From contig NZ_JALJCK010000001.1 in the NCBI RefSeq assembly GCF_022899355.1, positions 348,346-412,345 on the forward strand: a stretch of 64,000 nucleotides of DNA, given 5' to 3'. The translations under genes and the position numbers were made by a program. The notes below the pieces were generated by a model, which made no database searches, was not told the DNA's origin, and saw nothing but the letters and a program-made list of their open reading frames with translations. The stretch is from Shinella yambaruensis. GTDB lineage: Bacteria; Pseudomonadota; Alphaproteobacteria; Rhizobiales; Rhizobiaceae. Every line of letters starts with the position of its first letter. The stretch's first letter is position 1. Positions 28,575 to 36,394 of this stretch are shown here, one piece after another.

Positions 28575-28602
28575 GGACCGGCCCGTTGCGAAAGTGCAAC
28601 AA
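28575..28602 (-). terminator. Hairpin after the second pcm-like gene
   Basis: GGCCCGTT and AACGGGCC form an 8 bp stem, with a further GTTGC/GCAAC pair inside the loop. The minus-strand side has only a weak T-run, so termination is uncertain. Confidence 0.45.
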
Positions 28603-28637
28603 ACGGGCCGATCGAAACGATGCGCGCCGGCGCTGGC

Positions 28638-29291
28638 TCAGAAGACGAATTCCTTCGCCTTGCGGAAGCCCGGAAGCGGCTTGACGGCGGTGTTGAAGAC
28701 GTTGCGTTCGGAAACGTGCACGCCTTCCTTGATATAAAGACGGGCCTGCGAGGCATTGCCGTAGCCCTCGACGACGACGAGGCGGCCGCCATCACGCAGC
28801 TGGGCGAAGAGCGCCTCCGGAACGAATTCCACCGCGCCATGCACGAAGATGACCTCGTAGGGTGCTTCCGGCGCATAGCCGGCCTCCAGATCGCCGGTGA
28901 CGACGGCGACATTGTCGTAGCCGAGGCGGGCGAGCGTTTCCGTCGCGCGCGCGGCCAGTTCCGCGTCGCTCTCCAGCGCCACGACGGAGCTGCCGAGACG
29001 CGACAGGATGGCCGAGGCATAGCCCGTGCCGCAGCCGACCTCCAGCACGACATCGGTGCCGGCGATCTCGGCAAGCTGGATCAACTTGGCGAGCGGCGAC
29101 GGCTCCATCAGGTAGCGGCCGGGGGCAATCTGGATATCGTCGTCGATATAGGCGAGCGGCTTGACGGCCGCGGGCACGAACTCTTCGCGCGCGACGGTCA
29201 GGAAGGCGTCGAGCACCTCGTGCGCCGTCACATCCGTCGTACGGATCTGGTTGTCCACCATCTTCGTGCGCGCTGCTTTGTAGTCAATCAT
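28638..29291 (-). CDS. Protein-L-isoaspartate O-methyltransferase family protein
   Basis: SAM-dependent methyltransferase of the PCMT family, 217 residues. Motif I reads LEVGCGTGYASAIL, and the family stretch AREEFVP with IAPGRYLMEP replaces the standard substrate loop. It differs clearly from the surE-linked pcm at 3268-3924. A pcm-like gene upstream of tolC is a conserved arrangement in Rhizobiales. Whether it repairs isoaspartate or has another substrate cannot be told. It is divergent from exbB, with about 325 bp between the start codons. Confidence 0.85.
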   Translation of the reverse strand: MIDYKAARTKMVDNQIRTTDVTAHEVLDAFLTVAREEFVPAAVKPLAYIDDDIQIAPGRYLMEPSPLAKLIQLAEIAGTDVVLEVGCGTGYASAILSRLGSSVVALESDAELAARATETLARLGYDNVAVVTGDLEAGYAPEAPYEVIFVHGAVEFVPEALFAQLRDGGRLVVVEGYGNASQARLYIKEGVHVSERNVFNTAVKPLPGFRKAKEFVF

Positions 29292-29472
29292 CTCTAGCCC
29301 TGTGAGTAAGCGGCAGACCGCGGCACGAAGGCCCGGTTGCGATGCCGGATGCGTCGCAATCCTCTTAGAGCGGTTTCGGGCCGGGTGTCCATAGGCGGCG
29401 GTCGTCTGCGCGCAAAAACCGCGCTCCCGCGGTTTCGCCCGGATCGCCCGCCGGAATTTCCAGGGTTTATCA

Positions 29473-29487
29473 TGAATAAATTACTCA
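29473..29487 (+). promoter_or_regulatory. Candidate RirA iron-responsive operator (IRO box) upstream of exbB
   Basis: The sequence TGAATAAATTACTCA fits the published IRO-box core TGA-N9-TCA and sits in an AT-rich patch 130 bp before the exbB start. The surrounding 29292-29616 spacer is the divergent promoter region of the pcm-like gene and exbB and contains no gene. Iron control of exbBD would be expected, but a single core match is weak evidence. Confidence 0.4.
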
Positions 29488-29616
29488 ACATATTATTGCC
29501 TGTCCCCTCCATAATGTCGTATTGAGCAGTCAGGTTTTAGCGGCGCCTGGCGTCCGCGCCATGCCCGTTTGTCGGATGGGCACCGTTTAAATTGAGACAT
29601 GCAAGAGGAATACGCC

Positions 29617-30690
29617 GTGCTGAAACGGTCTCGACTGCTATTCGCGATCATCCTGATGGCGCTCGCCACCCCGCCGGCCGCCCTGGCCCAGACCCAGGAA
29701 ACACAGACCGGGGCAACCCAGGGCCAGGCCCAGGGAACCGCCGCCCAGACGGACGGCCAGCCGGATGCCGGACAGCCCGCCGGCGACACGACGAACGGCG
29801 CGGCGGCGACAACCACCACGGAAACGACCTCGCGGCCCACGACGGGCGACGCGGCAACGACCGCCGCGGGCGAAGCCGACGGGATGGCGGACGGCGAGGA
29901 AGCGACCGAGCTCGACGCCGTCGACGATGCCGCGACGGGCGAGCGGCAGGCCGGCCTGCCGCACGACCTTTCCCCCTGGGGCATGTTCATGGCCGCCGAC
30001 ATCGTCGTCAAGGGCGTGATGATCGGCCTTGCCTTCGCCTCCGTCGTCACCTGGGCCGTGCTTCTCGCCAAGCTCGCCGAGCTGGCCGCCGCCCAGCGCT
30101 CGGCAAGCCGCGCCGTGCGGCAGCTGATCGTCGCGCGCGGCCTCGAGGACGGCGAACAGGCGCTCGGCCGCAACCGCGGCACGGTCGCCCGCATGACGCG
30201 CGCCGCCCGCGAGGAAATGGATGCCTCCGAGGCGGTGCTCGACCACGTTTCGGACGGCGGCGTGAAGGAGCGCATCTCCTCGCGCCTCGCCCGCATGGAG
30301 GTCCATGCCGGCCGGCGCATCGCCAAGGGAACGGGCCTGCTCGCCACCATCGGTTCCACCGCGCCCTTCGTCGGGCTGTTCGGCACCGTCTGGGGCATCA
30401 TGAATTCGTTCATCGGCATCTCGAAGGCCCAGACCACGAACCTCGCCATCGTCGCGCCCGGCATCGCCGAAGCGCTTCTTGCGACCGCGATCGGCCTCGT
30501 CGCCGCCATTCCCGCCGTCGTGATCTACAACTTCCTCGCCCGCGCCATCACCGGCTACCGCCAGAACCTCGGCGACGCCTCGGCCGCCATCGAGCGGCTG
30601 GCCAGCCGCGACCTCGACGTGCGCCGCTCGCTGCGCCATGGCGCGCAGCGCAGCGAACGCGCCGCCGGCTCCGTCGTGAAGATCGGGTGA
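29617..30690 (+). CDS. exbB: TonB-system energiser ExbB
   Basis: Inner-membrane proton channel subunit that, with ExbD, drives TonB-dependent uptake of siderophores, haem and B12. A signal peptide (LKRSRLLFAIILMALATPP...ALA) is followed by a long Thr/Gln/Ala-rich periplasmic extension to about residue 110. The MotA/TolQ/ExbB core follows, with three membrane spans and the conserved IGSTAPFVGLFGTVWGIMNSF. The GTG at 29617 is preferred because AAGAGGA sits seven bases upstream; the ATG at 29599 has no Shine-Dalgarno. About 357 residues, the long form common in alphaproteobacteria. exbD follows after 4 bp. Confidence 0.93.
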   Translation: MLKRSRLLFAIILMALATPPAALAQTQETQTGATQGQAQGTAAQTDGQPDAGQPAGDTTNGAAATTTTETTSRPTTGDAATTAAGEADGMADGEEATELDAVDDAATGERQAGLPHDLSPWGMFMAADIVVKGVMIGLAFASVVTWAVLLAKLAELAAAQRSASRAVRQLIVARGLEDGEQALGRNRGTVARMTRAAREEMDASEAVLDHVSDGGVKERISSRLARMEVHAGRRIAKGTGLLATIGSTAPFVGLFGTVWGIMNSFIGISKAQTTNLAIVAPGIAEALLATAIGLVAAIPAVVIYNFLARAITGYRQNLGDASAAIERLASRDLDVRRSLRHGAQRSERAAGSVVKIG

Positions 30691-30694
30691 CGTC

Positions 30695-31132
<438 letters not shown>

Positions 31133-31137
31133 AATGT

Positions 31138-31159
31138 GGCGCGCGCCTGCGGGCGCGCC
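31138..31159 (+). terminator. GC-rich hairpin after exbD
   Basis: GGCGCGC and GCGCGCC form a 7 bp stem six bases after the exbD stop, with no T-run. It may be a weak or Rho-assisted terminator. The remaining sequence to the tRNA shows no gene. Confidence 0.4.
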
Positions 31160-31319
31160 GCCCTGCCCCGGCGCCCTTCCATCGCATGTCGGATCTCTGG
31201 CCGAGGCGGAAGCAAAGACGAGCGCGAATGAAAAAAATTGCGTGTTCGGAATAAGCCCCTTGCGCCCTTTCTCAATTCGTTCTAAACGCCCGGCACCACT
31301 CGCTTTATAGCAAACGGAC

Positions 31320-31393
31320 GGCCTCGTGGCGGAGTGGTTACGCAGAGGACTGCAAATCCTTGCACCCGAGTTCGATTCTCGGCGAGGCCTCCA
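31320..31393 (+). tRNA. tRNA-Cys (GCA)
   Basis: Full cloverleaf of 74 nt including an encoded CCA. The acceptor arms GGCCTCG and CGAGGCC pair fully, the T-loop reads GTTCGATTC, and the anticodon GCA lies at 31352-31354 in the loop CTGCAAA. The discriminator base is T, as expected for tRNA-Cys. Confidence 0.96.
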
Positions 31394-31604
31394 TTCCCTT
31401 CAAAAACGCATCGTAATTATTTGAAAATACGAATGTATTTTTCAGATGTGGCTGTGCCGCCGGCGGACTGCGCCTCTCTGCGCTGGCAGTTCAAGCTCGC
31501 CGGCCGGGCAATGAGCCGCGGCGTTGTTCGAGGCTGGCACCCCGAGCCAGATCGGGACCGGCGGCGCGGGTGAAGCCGAAGGGTTCGTGCGGCAGTCGCT
31601 GTAC

Positions 31605-31847
31605 TCAGCCCAACCAGAAAGTTCGGTCCCACACAGGCGTTGGCCCGGCAACCTCGTAGATGATCACGCGCACACGCCTTGCCACATCCGGTGGCACGCG
31701 TCCGTGGATGACGATGGCCTGCGCCTCGAAGACGAGTTCGATCTTGTGACCGGAGCAAAGCTCGTCATAGGCGATCGCGGCTCGGATAGAGGCGCGCAGG
31801 CCGTATTCTTGCGCGCCGAAGCCGCCGCCGAGAGATGCCTGAAACAT
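31605..31847 (-). CDS. Small BON-like protein
   Basis: Eighty residues, no signal peptide. The pattern IRAAIAYDELC, then KIELVFEAQAIVIHGRVP, then ARRVRVIIYEVAG resembles a BON domain (phospholipid- or stress-associated fold), though I am not certain. A strong GGGAGG Shine-Dalgarno lies five bases before the ATG at 31847. An EcfG-type promoter sits at 31880-31904, 33 bp upstream of the start. The 211 bp between the tRNA and the stop hold nothing recognisable. Homology needs a profile search to settle. Confidence 0.6.
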   Translation of the reverse strand: MFQASLGGGFGAQEYGLRASIRAAIAYDELCSGHKIELVFEAQAIVIHGRVPPDVARRVRVIIYEVAGPTPVWDRTFWLG

Positions 31848-31879
31848 CTCACCCTCCCTTGTTTTCGTGATTTATTGAA

Positions 31880-31904
31880 AACAAAGATGAGGTCGCGATG
31901 TTCC
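31880..31904 (-). promoter_or_regulatory. Candidate EcfG (RpoE2) promoter for the BON-like gene
   Basis: On the minus strand, GGAAC (31904-31900), 16 bases, then TGTT (31883-31880). This fits the general-stress consensus GGAAC-N16/17-NNTT and stands 33 bp before the start codon. Confidence 0.55.
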
Positions 31905-32014
31905 ACGGCGGAGGCGTCATCCGGCTTTTCCGTGAAAGACTGCTCCGTCCGTTCAACGCCTGAGACCTTCAAAGGCGTGTTTTTCGGATGGTGGACGAGT
32001 TTCCGGGCAACGAT

Positions 32015-32039
32015 GGAACAAAGCGCGCGCGTCCGGATT
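32015..32039 (+). promoter_or_regulatory. Candidate EcfG (RpoE2) promoter for the 39-residue membrane protein
   Basis: GGAAC, 16 bases, then GATT, ending 33 bp before the ATG at 32073. It matches the GGAAC-N18-TT form of the RpoE2 consensus. Confidence 0.5.
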
Positions 32040-32072
32040 GACGCGCCAAAGTTTCATCGTGGAGGAACTGCA

Positions 32073-32192
32073 ATGTTGGAAAGAGCGAAGGAGCGGAAGG
32101 AAACCGACAAGACGCTGATGGCGGCGGCTGTGTTGATCTTCGCGGGGCTGACGGCACTCAGCGTTCCGCCGTTCCTGCTCTTTGGGACATAA
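32073..32192 (+). CDS. 39-residue single-span membrane microprotein
   Basis: Starts MLERAKERKETDK, a charged amphipathic N-terminus, followed by one hydrophobic helix (LMAAAVLIFAGLTALSVPPF) and a very short tail. A textbook GGAGGAA Shine-Dalgarno lies five to six bases before the ATG, and an EcfG-type promoter lies further upstream. I do not recognise a family. Coding status rests on the ribosome site, promoter and membrane helix, which agree well. Confidence 0.6.
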   Translation: MLERAKERKETDKTLMAAAVLIFAGLTALSVPPFLLFGT

Positions 32193-32293
32193 CGAGGCCG
32201 GCGACGAAAAAATGTCCCGGGCTTCCGGAACATCGTGCAGGGCCGCCGGTTACGGATGCGCCTCCGCGATGGTCCCCTGGCGGAGTCTTGGGT

Positions 32294-32330
32294 GGGGCGG
32301 GCCTTCTCGATTCACCGGAAGGCCCGCCCC
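32294..32330 (+). terminator. Strong hairpin after the 39-residue gene
   Basis: GGGGCGGGCCTTC and GAAGGCCCGCCCC form a perfect 13 bp stem with an 11 nt loop. A short T-run (CCTTTAT) follows on the plus strand. It lies between convergent small genes and may serve both. Confidence 0.75.
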
Positions 32331-32367
32331 TGCCTTTATGCGAAATCGCCTTCCCAGGCATCGACGC

Positions 32368-32535
32368 CTATACGCCGCCCATGGATGACGCCAAAACCAG
32401 ACCGAGCCCGTAGAGACTTGCGACCACAGCGCCCGCTACCAGCAGGGCAAACAGTATCCGACGGCTTGCGCGCTCCTCATGCAATCGATTTGGCTTTGGG
32501 TCTTCAAAGGATTCGACCTGATTTTCATACCGCAT
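32368..32535 (-). CDS. 55-residue single-span membrane protein
   Basis: N-terminal 25 residues are charged (MRYENQVESFEDPKPNRLHEE), then one hydrophobic helix (ILFALLVAGAVVASLYGLGL) near the C-terminus. The inner ATG at 32535 is preferred because GAGG sits eight bases upstream; the outer start at 32574 would add 13 residues and has no clear ribosome site. Family unknown. It is convergent with the 39-residue membrane gene. Confidence 0.55.
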   Translation of the reverse strand: MRYENQVESFEDPKPNRLHEERASRRILFALLVAGAVVASLYGLGLVLASSMGGV

Positions 32536-32595
32536 CGCGTGACCTCGTTCCGACCCGTCAATGGTGACCGACATCTGACGCCATCCCGCCCGGAT

Positions 32596-32620
32596 GGAAC
32601 CCCAGGATGCGCCGTACGTT
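32596..32620 (+). promoter_or_regulatory. EcfG (RpoE2) promoter, perfect consensus
   Basis: GGAAC at 32596-32600, 16 bases, then CGTT at 32617-32620: an exact match to the EcfG consensus, 37 bp before the ATG at 32658. Confidence 0.75.
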
Positions 32621-32657
32621 TTTCAAACTTGGCACAAACAAGTTTAAGGAGAACATC

Positions 32658-32861
32658 ATGGACGACAACCTCTTTAACCGGCTGAAAACGGACAGTGCCG
32701 CGTTGCGGAAGCGAGCGCTGGAGACCAGCCAAACTGGCCAAGAGCGCGACATCGCCCTGTTGATGCAAGGCCTGGCGACTGCGCTGGATGCGATCGGCGC
32801 GCTGGCGGCGACCACGGGTCGGCTGGATGGACCGCCAGGTCTTGGGAAAAGCGGCGACTAG
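32658..32861 (+). CDS. 67-residue helical protein of unknown function
   Basis: Begins MDDNLFNRLKTDSAALRKRA and continues as an amphipathic helical protein without signal or membrane segments; the last ten residues are Gly-rich. A perfect AAGGAG Shine-Dalgarno lies seven bases before the ATG at 32658, which decides against the longer frame from 32607. A perfect EcfG promoter precedes it. It is convergent with the ferritin-like gene. I do not recognise a family. Confidence 0.65.
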   Translation: MDDNLFNRLKTDSAALRKRALETSQTGQERDIALLMQGLATALDAIGALAATTGRLDGPPGLGKSGD

Positions 32862-32867
32862 ATGAAC

Positions 32868-32894
32868 GAGAGCCGGGTATCAAGCCCGGCTCTC
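32868..32894. terminator. Hairpin between two convergent small genes
   Basis: GAGAGCCGGG and CCCGGCTCTC form a perfect 10 bp stem just after the stop at 32861. No T-run is present on the plus strand; it may act for either gene. Confidence 0.6.
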
Positions 32895-32943
32895 GATGTC
32901 TGGTGGATGACGTTCGATGTGTCGCAGCGTCCCGTCGTGCGGT

Positions 32944-33438
32944 TCAGGCCGCCTTCTTGGCGGTCGTCGTCTTGTTGATGGCGGTCACGGCGAGGTTCGT
33001 CAGCTTGTTGTTGGTCGCTTTTTCCTGGTCGAGGATTTCGCTCAGGAGCTTGTGCGCCTCGTCATGACCGAGATCCTTCGCCCATTCGCGAAGCGAGCCG
33101 TAGCGCGCGATCTCGTAGTGCTCGACAGCCTGGCATGCGGCAAGCAGGCCGGCATCAAGGGCAGTGCCTTGTGCTTCTTCCATAAGGCCGTCGGCTTCCT
33201 TGATCAGCCCTTCGATGGCATCGCACTTCTCGCCCGACGCCTTCTTGCCGATCGACTTGAAGACCTGCTCGAGCTTCTTGATCTGGTCCTTGGTTTCCGA
33301 GAGGTGCTCCTCGGCCGCCTTCTTCAGCTCGGCACTCTTGGCGGCCTTCGCGACCTTGGGCAGGGCCTTCGTGATCGCGTTCTCTGCGTAATAGACGTCC
33401 TGAAGGGTGTGCTCAAAGATATCAGCCAGCGATTTCAT
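32944..33438 (-). CDS. YciE/YciF-type ferritin-like protein (DUF892)
   Basis: Four-helix-bundle protein of the DUF892 family, 164 residues, linked in other bacteria to osmotic and general stress. The N-terminal LADIFEHTLQDVYYAENAITKALPKV and the repeated Glu/His positions (AAEEHLSETKDQI, AVEHYEIARYGSLREWA) are typical of the family and would supply di-iron ligands. The ATG at 33438 has an ideal AAAGGAG site upstream. An EcfG-type promoter lies 37 bp further up. The tail is Lys/Ala-rich. Confidence 0.9.
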   Translation of the reverse strand: MKSLADIFEHTLQDVYYAENAITKALPKVAKAAKSAELKKAAEEHLSETKDQIKKLEQVFKSIGKKASGEKCDAIEGLIKEADGLMEEAQGTALDAGLLAACQAVEHYEIARYGSLREWAKDLGHDEAHKLLSEILDQEKATNNKLTNLAVTAINKTTTAKKAA

Positions 33439-33474
33439 GATGTCTCTCCTTTGCAAGATGAAATGCGGTAGAGA

Positions 33475-33499
33475 AATCGTGAAGGCGGCGAAACGTTCC
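33475..33499 (-). promoter_or_regulatory. Candidate EcfG (RpoE2) promoter for the DUF892 gene
   Basis: On the minus strand, GGAAC (33499-33495), 16 bases, then GATT (33478-33475), 36 bp before the ATG at 33438. The rest of the 33439-33770 spacer holds no gene. Confidence 0.55.
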
Positions 33500-33616
33500 G
33501 AAGAGATTGGTTGTCGCTATGTCCGTCGCGCGCTGTTGGCGCGCTGCCTAGTGGCGCCCCTGACGCCAAGTTTCCAGCCTTACGGCTCTGGACACGGAAT
33601 GGAATAAAAGGCGACT

Positions 33617-33641
33617 GGAACGACCTCTCTCACGGCGTATT
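33617..33641 (+). promoter_or_regulatory. Weak EcfG-like promoter upstream of the small lipoprotein gene
   Basis: GGAAC, 16 bases, TATT. It fits the loose consensus but lies 129 bp from the next start codon (33771), so it is less convincing than the others in this cluster. Confidence 0.3.
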
Positions 33642-33770
33642 CTCCTATCGCGCCGAATGCAAGGTTCGGCGTGGCAAGTCAGAACGAAGCAATAGCTGCG
33701 CAACGAATCCATTGAACTCTGGATCTCAAACGTTATCGTCTGTCTCGTTTGTTACCGAAAGGAGGATTAT

Positions 33771-34100
33771 ATGCGGCTGTTGTCGATTGTAGCCCTTGCG
33801 TCTGCGTCCCTGTTCATCACGGGGTGTGTCACGGAGACCAGTTATAACCGTGCTCAGGAAATTGTCAGGGGCAGTCCCGCCGCCAAGCGTGATGGCGTCA
33901 ACAAGTGCTATGCTGGCGCTCGCCGCGCGTCACCGGCGCGCAAGGCGGAAATGGCGAAGATCATGAATGTCAGCCCCCGCCGCGACGTCGCCCGGATCTA
34001 TTGCCAGCGCGCATTCAACGGTATCGCCAGCGGCCGCATCACCTACAGCGATTTCAGAACAAAGAGCCCGAGGTTCATTCGCGTGATACAGGGGCGGTAA
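33771..34100 (+). CDS. Small lipoprotein of unknown function
   Basis: 109 residues. A lipoprotein signal peptide ends at FITGC (Cys19). The mature part is basic and contains two Cys (NKCYAG and IYCQRAF) that could form a disulfide. GGAGGA lies five bases before the ATG. A second lipoprotein gene of unrelated sequence follows at 34485. The product is probably anchored in the outer membrane or periplasmic face. No family recognised. Confidence 0.7.
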   Translation: MRLLSIVALASASLFITGCVTETSYNRAQEIVRGSPAAKRDGVNKCYAGARRASPARKAEMAKIMNVSPRRDVARIYCQRAFNGIASGRITYSDFRTKSPRFIRVIQGR

Positions 34101-34484
34101 AATCTGCTTGGGCCGGCGTCGTGGCGATTGGGCAGCAACTCCCGAGCCATCCGCCGGCCCTCTCCTTTCGTGGTCGTCGCGCCGTCGTCGATTATGTCGC
34201 TCATCGGCACTCCGCATCGCATGGCCTTCGCCTGACGGCCAAGATGGATGCTGTTGAATTCGTCAACCAGAGATGATCGGGGAATGAGGTCTGAATTTCC
34301 CGCGAGGAGGCGGGCGACAACCTTCATCGTGCCCGGCTTCTTCGCCTTCGCAGATGTCGAGGCACTGAATACACTCCTGAGCAACAGGTGCGACCGGATC
34401 GCCACCATCATGTCGCCCCCGTGCTGCGGGACCCTCAAGGCCGCCGACATACGGCCGATGCGAGCGAGATAAGGAGAGATTTCG
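34101..34484. other. 384 bp between two lipoprotein genes, no clear gene
   Basis: Several short frames exist on both strands but none has a Shine-Dalgarno, a signal sequence or a recognisable motif. No hairpin terminator was seen after 34100. It could be a decayed gene. Confidence 0.4.
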
Positions 34485-34763
34485 ATGCCCAGCCTCAAAA
34501 CCGTCGCGGCGATCGCCATTGCCTTTGCCCTGACCGGCTGCACGGCCGCGGCCGCCCTGGAACCGATCCCGGGGAGCATCATCTACAAGGGCCAGCCGCG
34601 CACGAAGCTGACGAAGGCGCCGATCGGCAGCACGTTCGACCACCGGTTCCGCGATCGGTTCGGCGATGAATATATGGAAGTCTACCGGATCGCGCCGGAT
34701 CGTTCCCTGGAACTGCTCTCCCGGCGCAGAATCGACATCGTCGAGTTCGGCTTGGGGCGGTAA
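34485..34763 (+). CDS. Small lipoprotein of unknown function
   Basis: 92 residues with a lipoprotein signal peptide ending at ALTGC (Cys19). The mature part (GSIIYKGQPRTKLTKAPIGS) and the segment YMEVYRIAPDRSLELLSRR look like short beta-strands. AAGGAG lies eight bases before the ATG. No EcfG-type promoter was found for it. Family unknown. Confidence 0.7.
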   Translation: MPSLKTVAAIAIAFALTGCTAAAALEPIPGSIIYKGQPRTKLTKAPIGSTFDHRFRDRFGDEYMEVYRIAPDRSLELLSRRRIDIVEFGLGR

Positions 34764-34971
34764 GCGGTTCAAGGCTCGCGAAAAGGCCGTGATGGATGGA
34801 CGAAGCCACCACAACCTGTCAGAAGCAGCGCGGGACGCGACTGCCGATAACGTTAGATCGGGGTCGGGCGACCGATTGACGTCACGTCGCTGCCGCGAGA
34901 CCACGCTGGCCGTCCCATATGCTCCTAGAGACCGCCGAAACGACTGACCGCCGCGATCCGGCGCCCTGCCC

Positions 34972-35448
34972 TCACCGCAGCAACAATGCCGTTCCGTAGA
35001 GCCCCAGGGCAAAAACCGTGTGCGAAACCAGATTGAGGAACCGCACCTGATTGGCATTGGGAAGCTTCGACGCCGCCACACCGATGCCGAGGCCGGGCTG
35101 GAGGAGGAACCAGCCGGCACCGACGGTGACGATGCCGAGAATCCAGGCCGGCAGGAAGGTCGGGGCGGCGAACCAGGCCTGCCCGACGAGCAGCGCCAGA
35201 ATCACGCCATAGAGAATGCCGACGGCGTAGTGGCCGACCCAGCCGAGCGCGAGCTCGGACGCATAGGGCTCAGCCCTGCTTATATCGTCATGAAAAACGG
35301 TGCCGTTCTTCAGGTGCCAGAACCAGCGGCCGACCGGCGCCCAGTTCGGCCGCGCCTGGCGGAAGACCTTCCAGAGGACAACCGCCCACAGGTCCATCAG
35401 CACGGTGGCGCCGATGCCGATCGCCACGCCCTTCAACAGCAATTCCAT
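34972..35448 (-). CDS. DUF2938-like inner-membrane protein
   Basis: 158 residues with four hydrophobic segments. The pattern GIGATVLMDLWAVVLWKVF, then WVGHYAVGILYG, then PNANQVRFLNLVSHTVFALGLY matches the DUF2938 family as I recall it. The ATG at 35448 follows GAGGGG by about four bases; the frame to 35511 is not needed. Function unknown. No stress-type promoter was seen upstream. Confidence 0.7.
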   Translation of the reverse strand: MELLLKGVAIGIGATVLMDLWAVVLWKVFRQARPNWAPVGRWFWHLKNGTVFHDDISRAEPYASELALGWVGHYAVGILYGVILALLVGQAWFAAPTFLPAWILGIVTVGAGWFLLQPGLGIGVAASKLPNANQVRFLNLVSHTVFALGLYGTALLLR

Positions 35449-35517
35449 ATGCGCCCCTCGCCCAAACCTTGCCTGCCCGGTTAGAGCAGGTCCGCATCGG
35501 CGATGCAACAAAGCCCT

Positions 35518-35802
35518 TCAGCGTGCATTGCGCCGCGCCTTGCGGGTGGCCCACCAAACGGCGAGGCGGCGGCGCTGGCGGCGGACGAAGGGAGAATCGT
35601 GCGAGAGCACCAGAAGGCCGAGCGGCACCATCCAGAATCCGAGCACCGGCAGGAAGCCGAGGAGGCCGCCGACGATGAGAAGGACGCCGATCGTGGTGCG
35701 AAGCCAGCGCGATTCCGGCAGTTTCATCCGAAAAGAGCCGATCACGATCTCCCGCGTGCGGGGGTCTATCCCGAAATGCATATTTGTTTTTCGCGTCGTC
35801 AT
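35518..35802 (-). CDS. Small membrane protein resembling the PGPGW family
   Basis: 94 residues. Two short hydrophobic segments (TIGVLLIVGGLLGFLPVLG and WMVPLGLLVLSHD) are followed by a strongly basic tail (RRQRRRLAVWWATRKARR). This is the architecture of the PGPGW putative transmembrane family, but the Pro-Gly-Pro motif itself is reduced to LPVLGFWMVP. An alternative start is the second Met (MHFGIDP). Function unknown. Confidence 0.65.
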   Translation of the reverse strand: MTTRKTNMHFGIDPRTREIVIGSFRMKLPESRWLRTTIGVLLIVGGLLGFLPVLGFWMVPLGLLVLSHDSPFVRRQRRRLAVWWATRKARRNAR

Positions 35803-35966
35803 CCGCCGTCCGTTTCACCCAAACGCCTGGTTTTCCAAGGCTCGTCCACCCCCCAGTTGGAGACTTCTCCACAATCAATCAAGTCTCGTGCATTTTTTTG
35901 TCAAAAAGCGCTTGGCAAATCGATCAGGCATTTGTATTACGCGCTCACTCCGCGGCGAGCGGATGA

Positions 35967-36041
35967 TCCCTGGTAGCTCAGCGGTAGAGCATTCGACTGT
36001 TAATCGACAGGTCGCCGGTTCGAATCCGGCCCGGGGAGCCA
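35967..36041 (+). tRNA. tRNA-Asn (GTT)
   Basis: 75 nt including encoded CCA. Acceptor TCCCTGG pairs with CCGGGGA (one G-T pair), D-arm TAGCTCAGCGGTAGAGCA, T-loop GGTTCGAATCC, and anticodon GTT at 35999-36001 in the loop CTGTTAA. Discriminator G, as in other tRNA-Asn. Confidence 0.96.
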
Positions 36042-36125
36042 GATTCTTGAAGGGCTGCGCTGGATAGCGCGGCCCTTCTGCTTTTCAGCCATCGACAGAT
36101 TTTCCGCTCCATGAAGCCGCATTGC

Positions 36126-36317
36126 CTAGCGCGGGCTGACCGGCGGGCGCTTCGTGTTCATCTGGAGTTCGTGGCGGCTGGCAAAGCGGCCGAAGAGCCG
36201 GAGCAGCTTGCGTTCCTCGGCCTTGTCCAGCCCATTCCTGCGGCAATGTTCGATGACGTCGAGGACATGGCGAGGCTGGCGCGGCGTGAACTGGCGATTG
36301 TCGATGTGATGCGTCAT
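36126..36317 (-). CDS. 63-residue basic protein of unknown function
   Basis: Starts MTHHIDNRQF and contains a helical stretch RHVLDVIEHCRRNGLDKAEERKLLRL (shown in part), ending in a Pro-rich tail. GGAGGAGG lies before the ATG at 36317, and a GGAAC-N17-CATT promoter lies 37 bp further upstream. No signal or membrane segment. It probably belongs to the same stress group as the neighbouring small gene. Family unknown. Confidence 0.55.
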   Translation of the reverse strand: MTHHIDNRQFTPRQPRHVLDVIEHCRRNGLDKAEERKLLRLFGRFASRHELQMNTKRPPVSPR

Positions 36318-36354
36318 CGGGGGCCTCCTCCGTTCGGAATTCGAACAAAGGAAG

Positions 36355-36380
36355 AATGCGCCGGGCCAAGCCTTTGTTCC
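36355..36380 (-). promoter_or_regulatory. Candidate EcfG (RpoE2) promoter
   Basis: On the minus strand, GGAAC (36380-36376), 17 bases, then CATT (36358-36355), 37 bp before the ATG at 36317. Confidence 0.45.
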
Positions 36381-36394
36381 CGGCACCCTTCGTG

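Noticed and set aside
31605-31847. Remnant of a molybdenum hydroxylase (the GGGFGAQ stretch resembles the GGGFGGK motif)
   Set aside because: Only seven residues resemble the motif. The rest fits a small self-contained protein with its own ribosome site and promoter.
34043-34582. Minus-strand open frame over the region between the two lipoprotein genes
   Set aside because: It has no ribosome site or motif and overlaps the coding start of a well-supported lipoprotein gene on the other strand.
31320-36041. Genomic island inserted at tRNA-Cys or tRNA-Asn
   Set aside because: The small-gene region between the tRNAs looks accessory, but there is no integrase and no direct repeat of either tRNA 3' end was seen.
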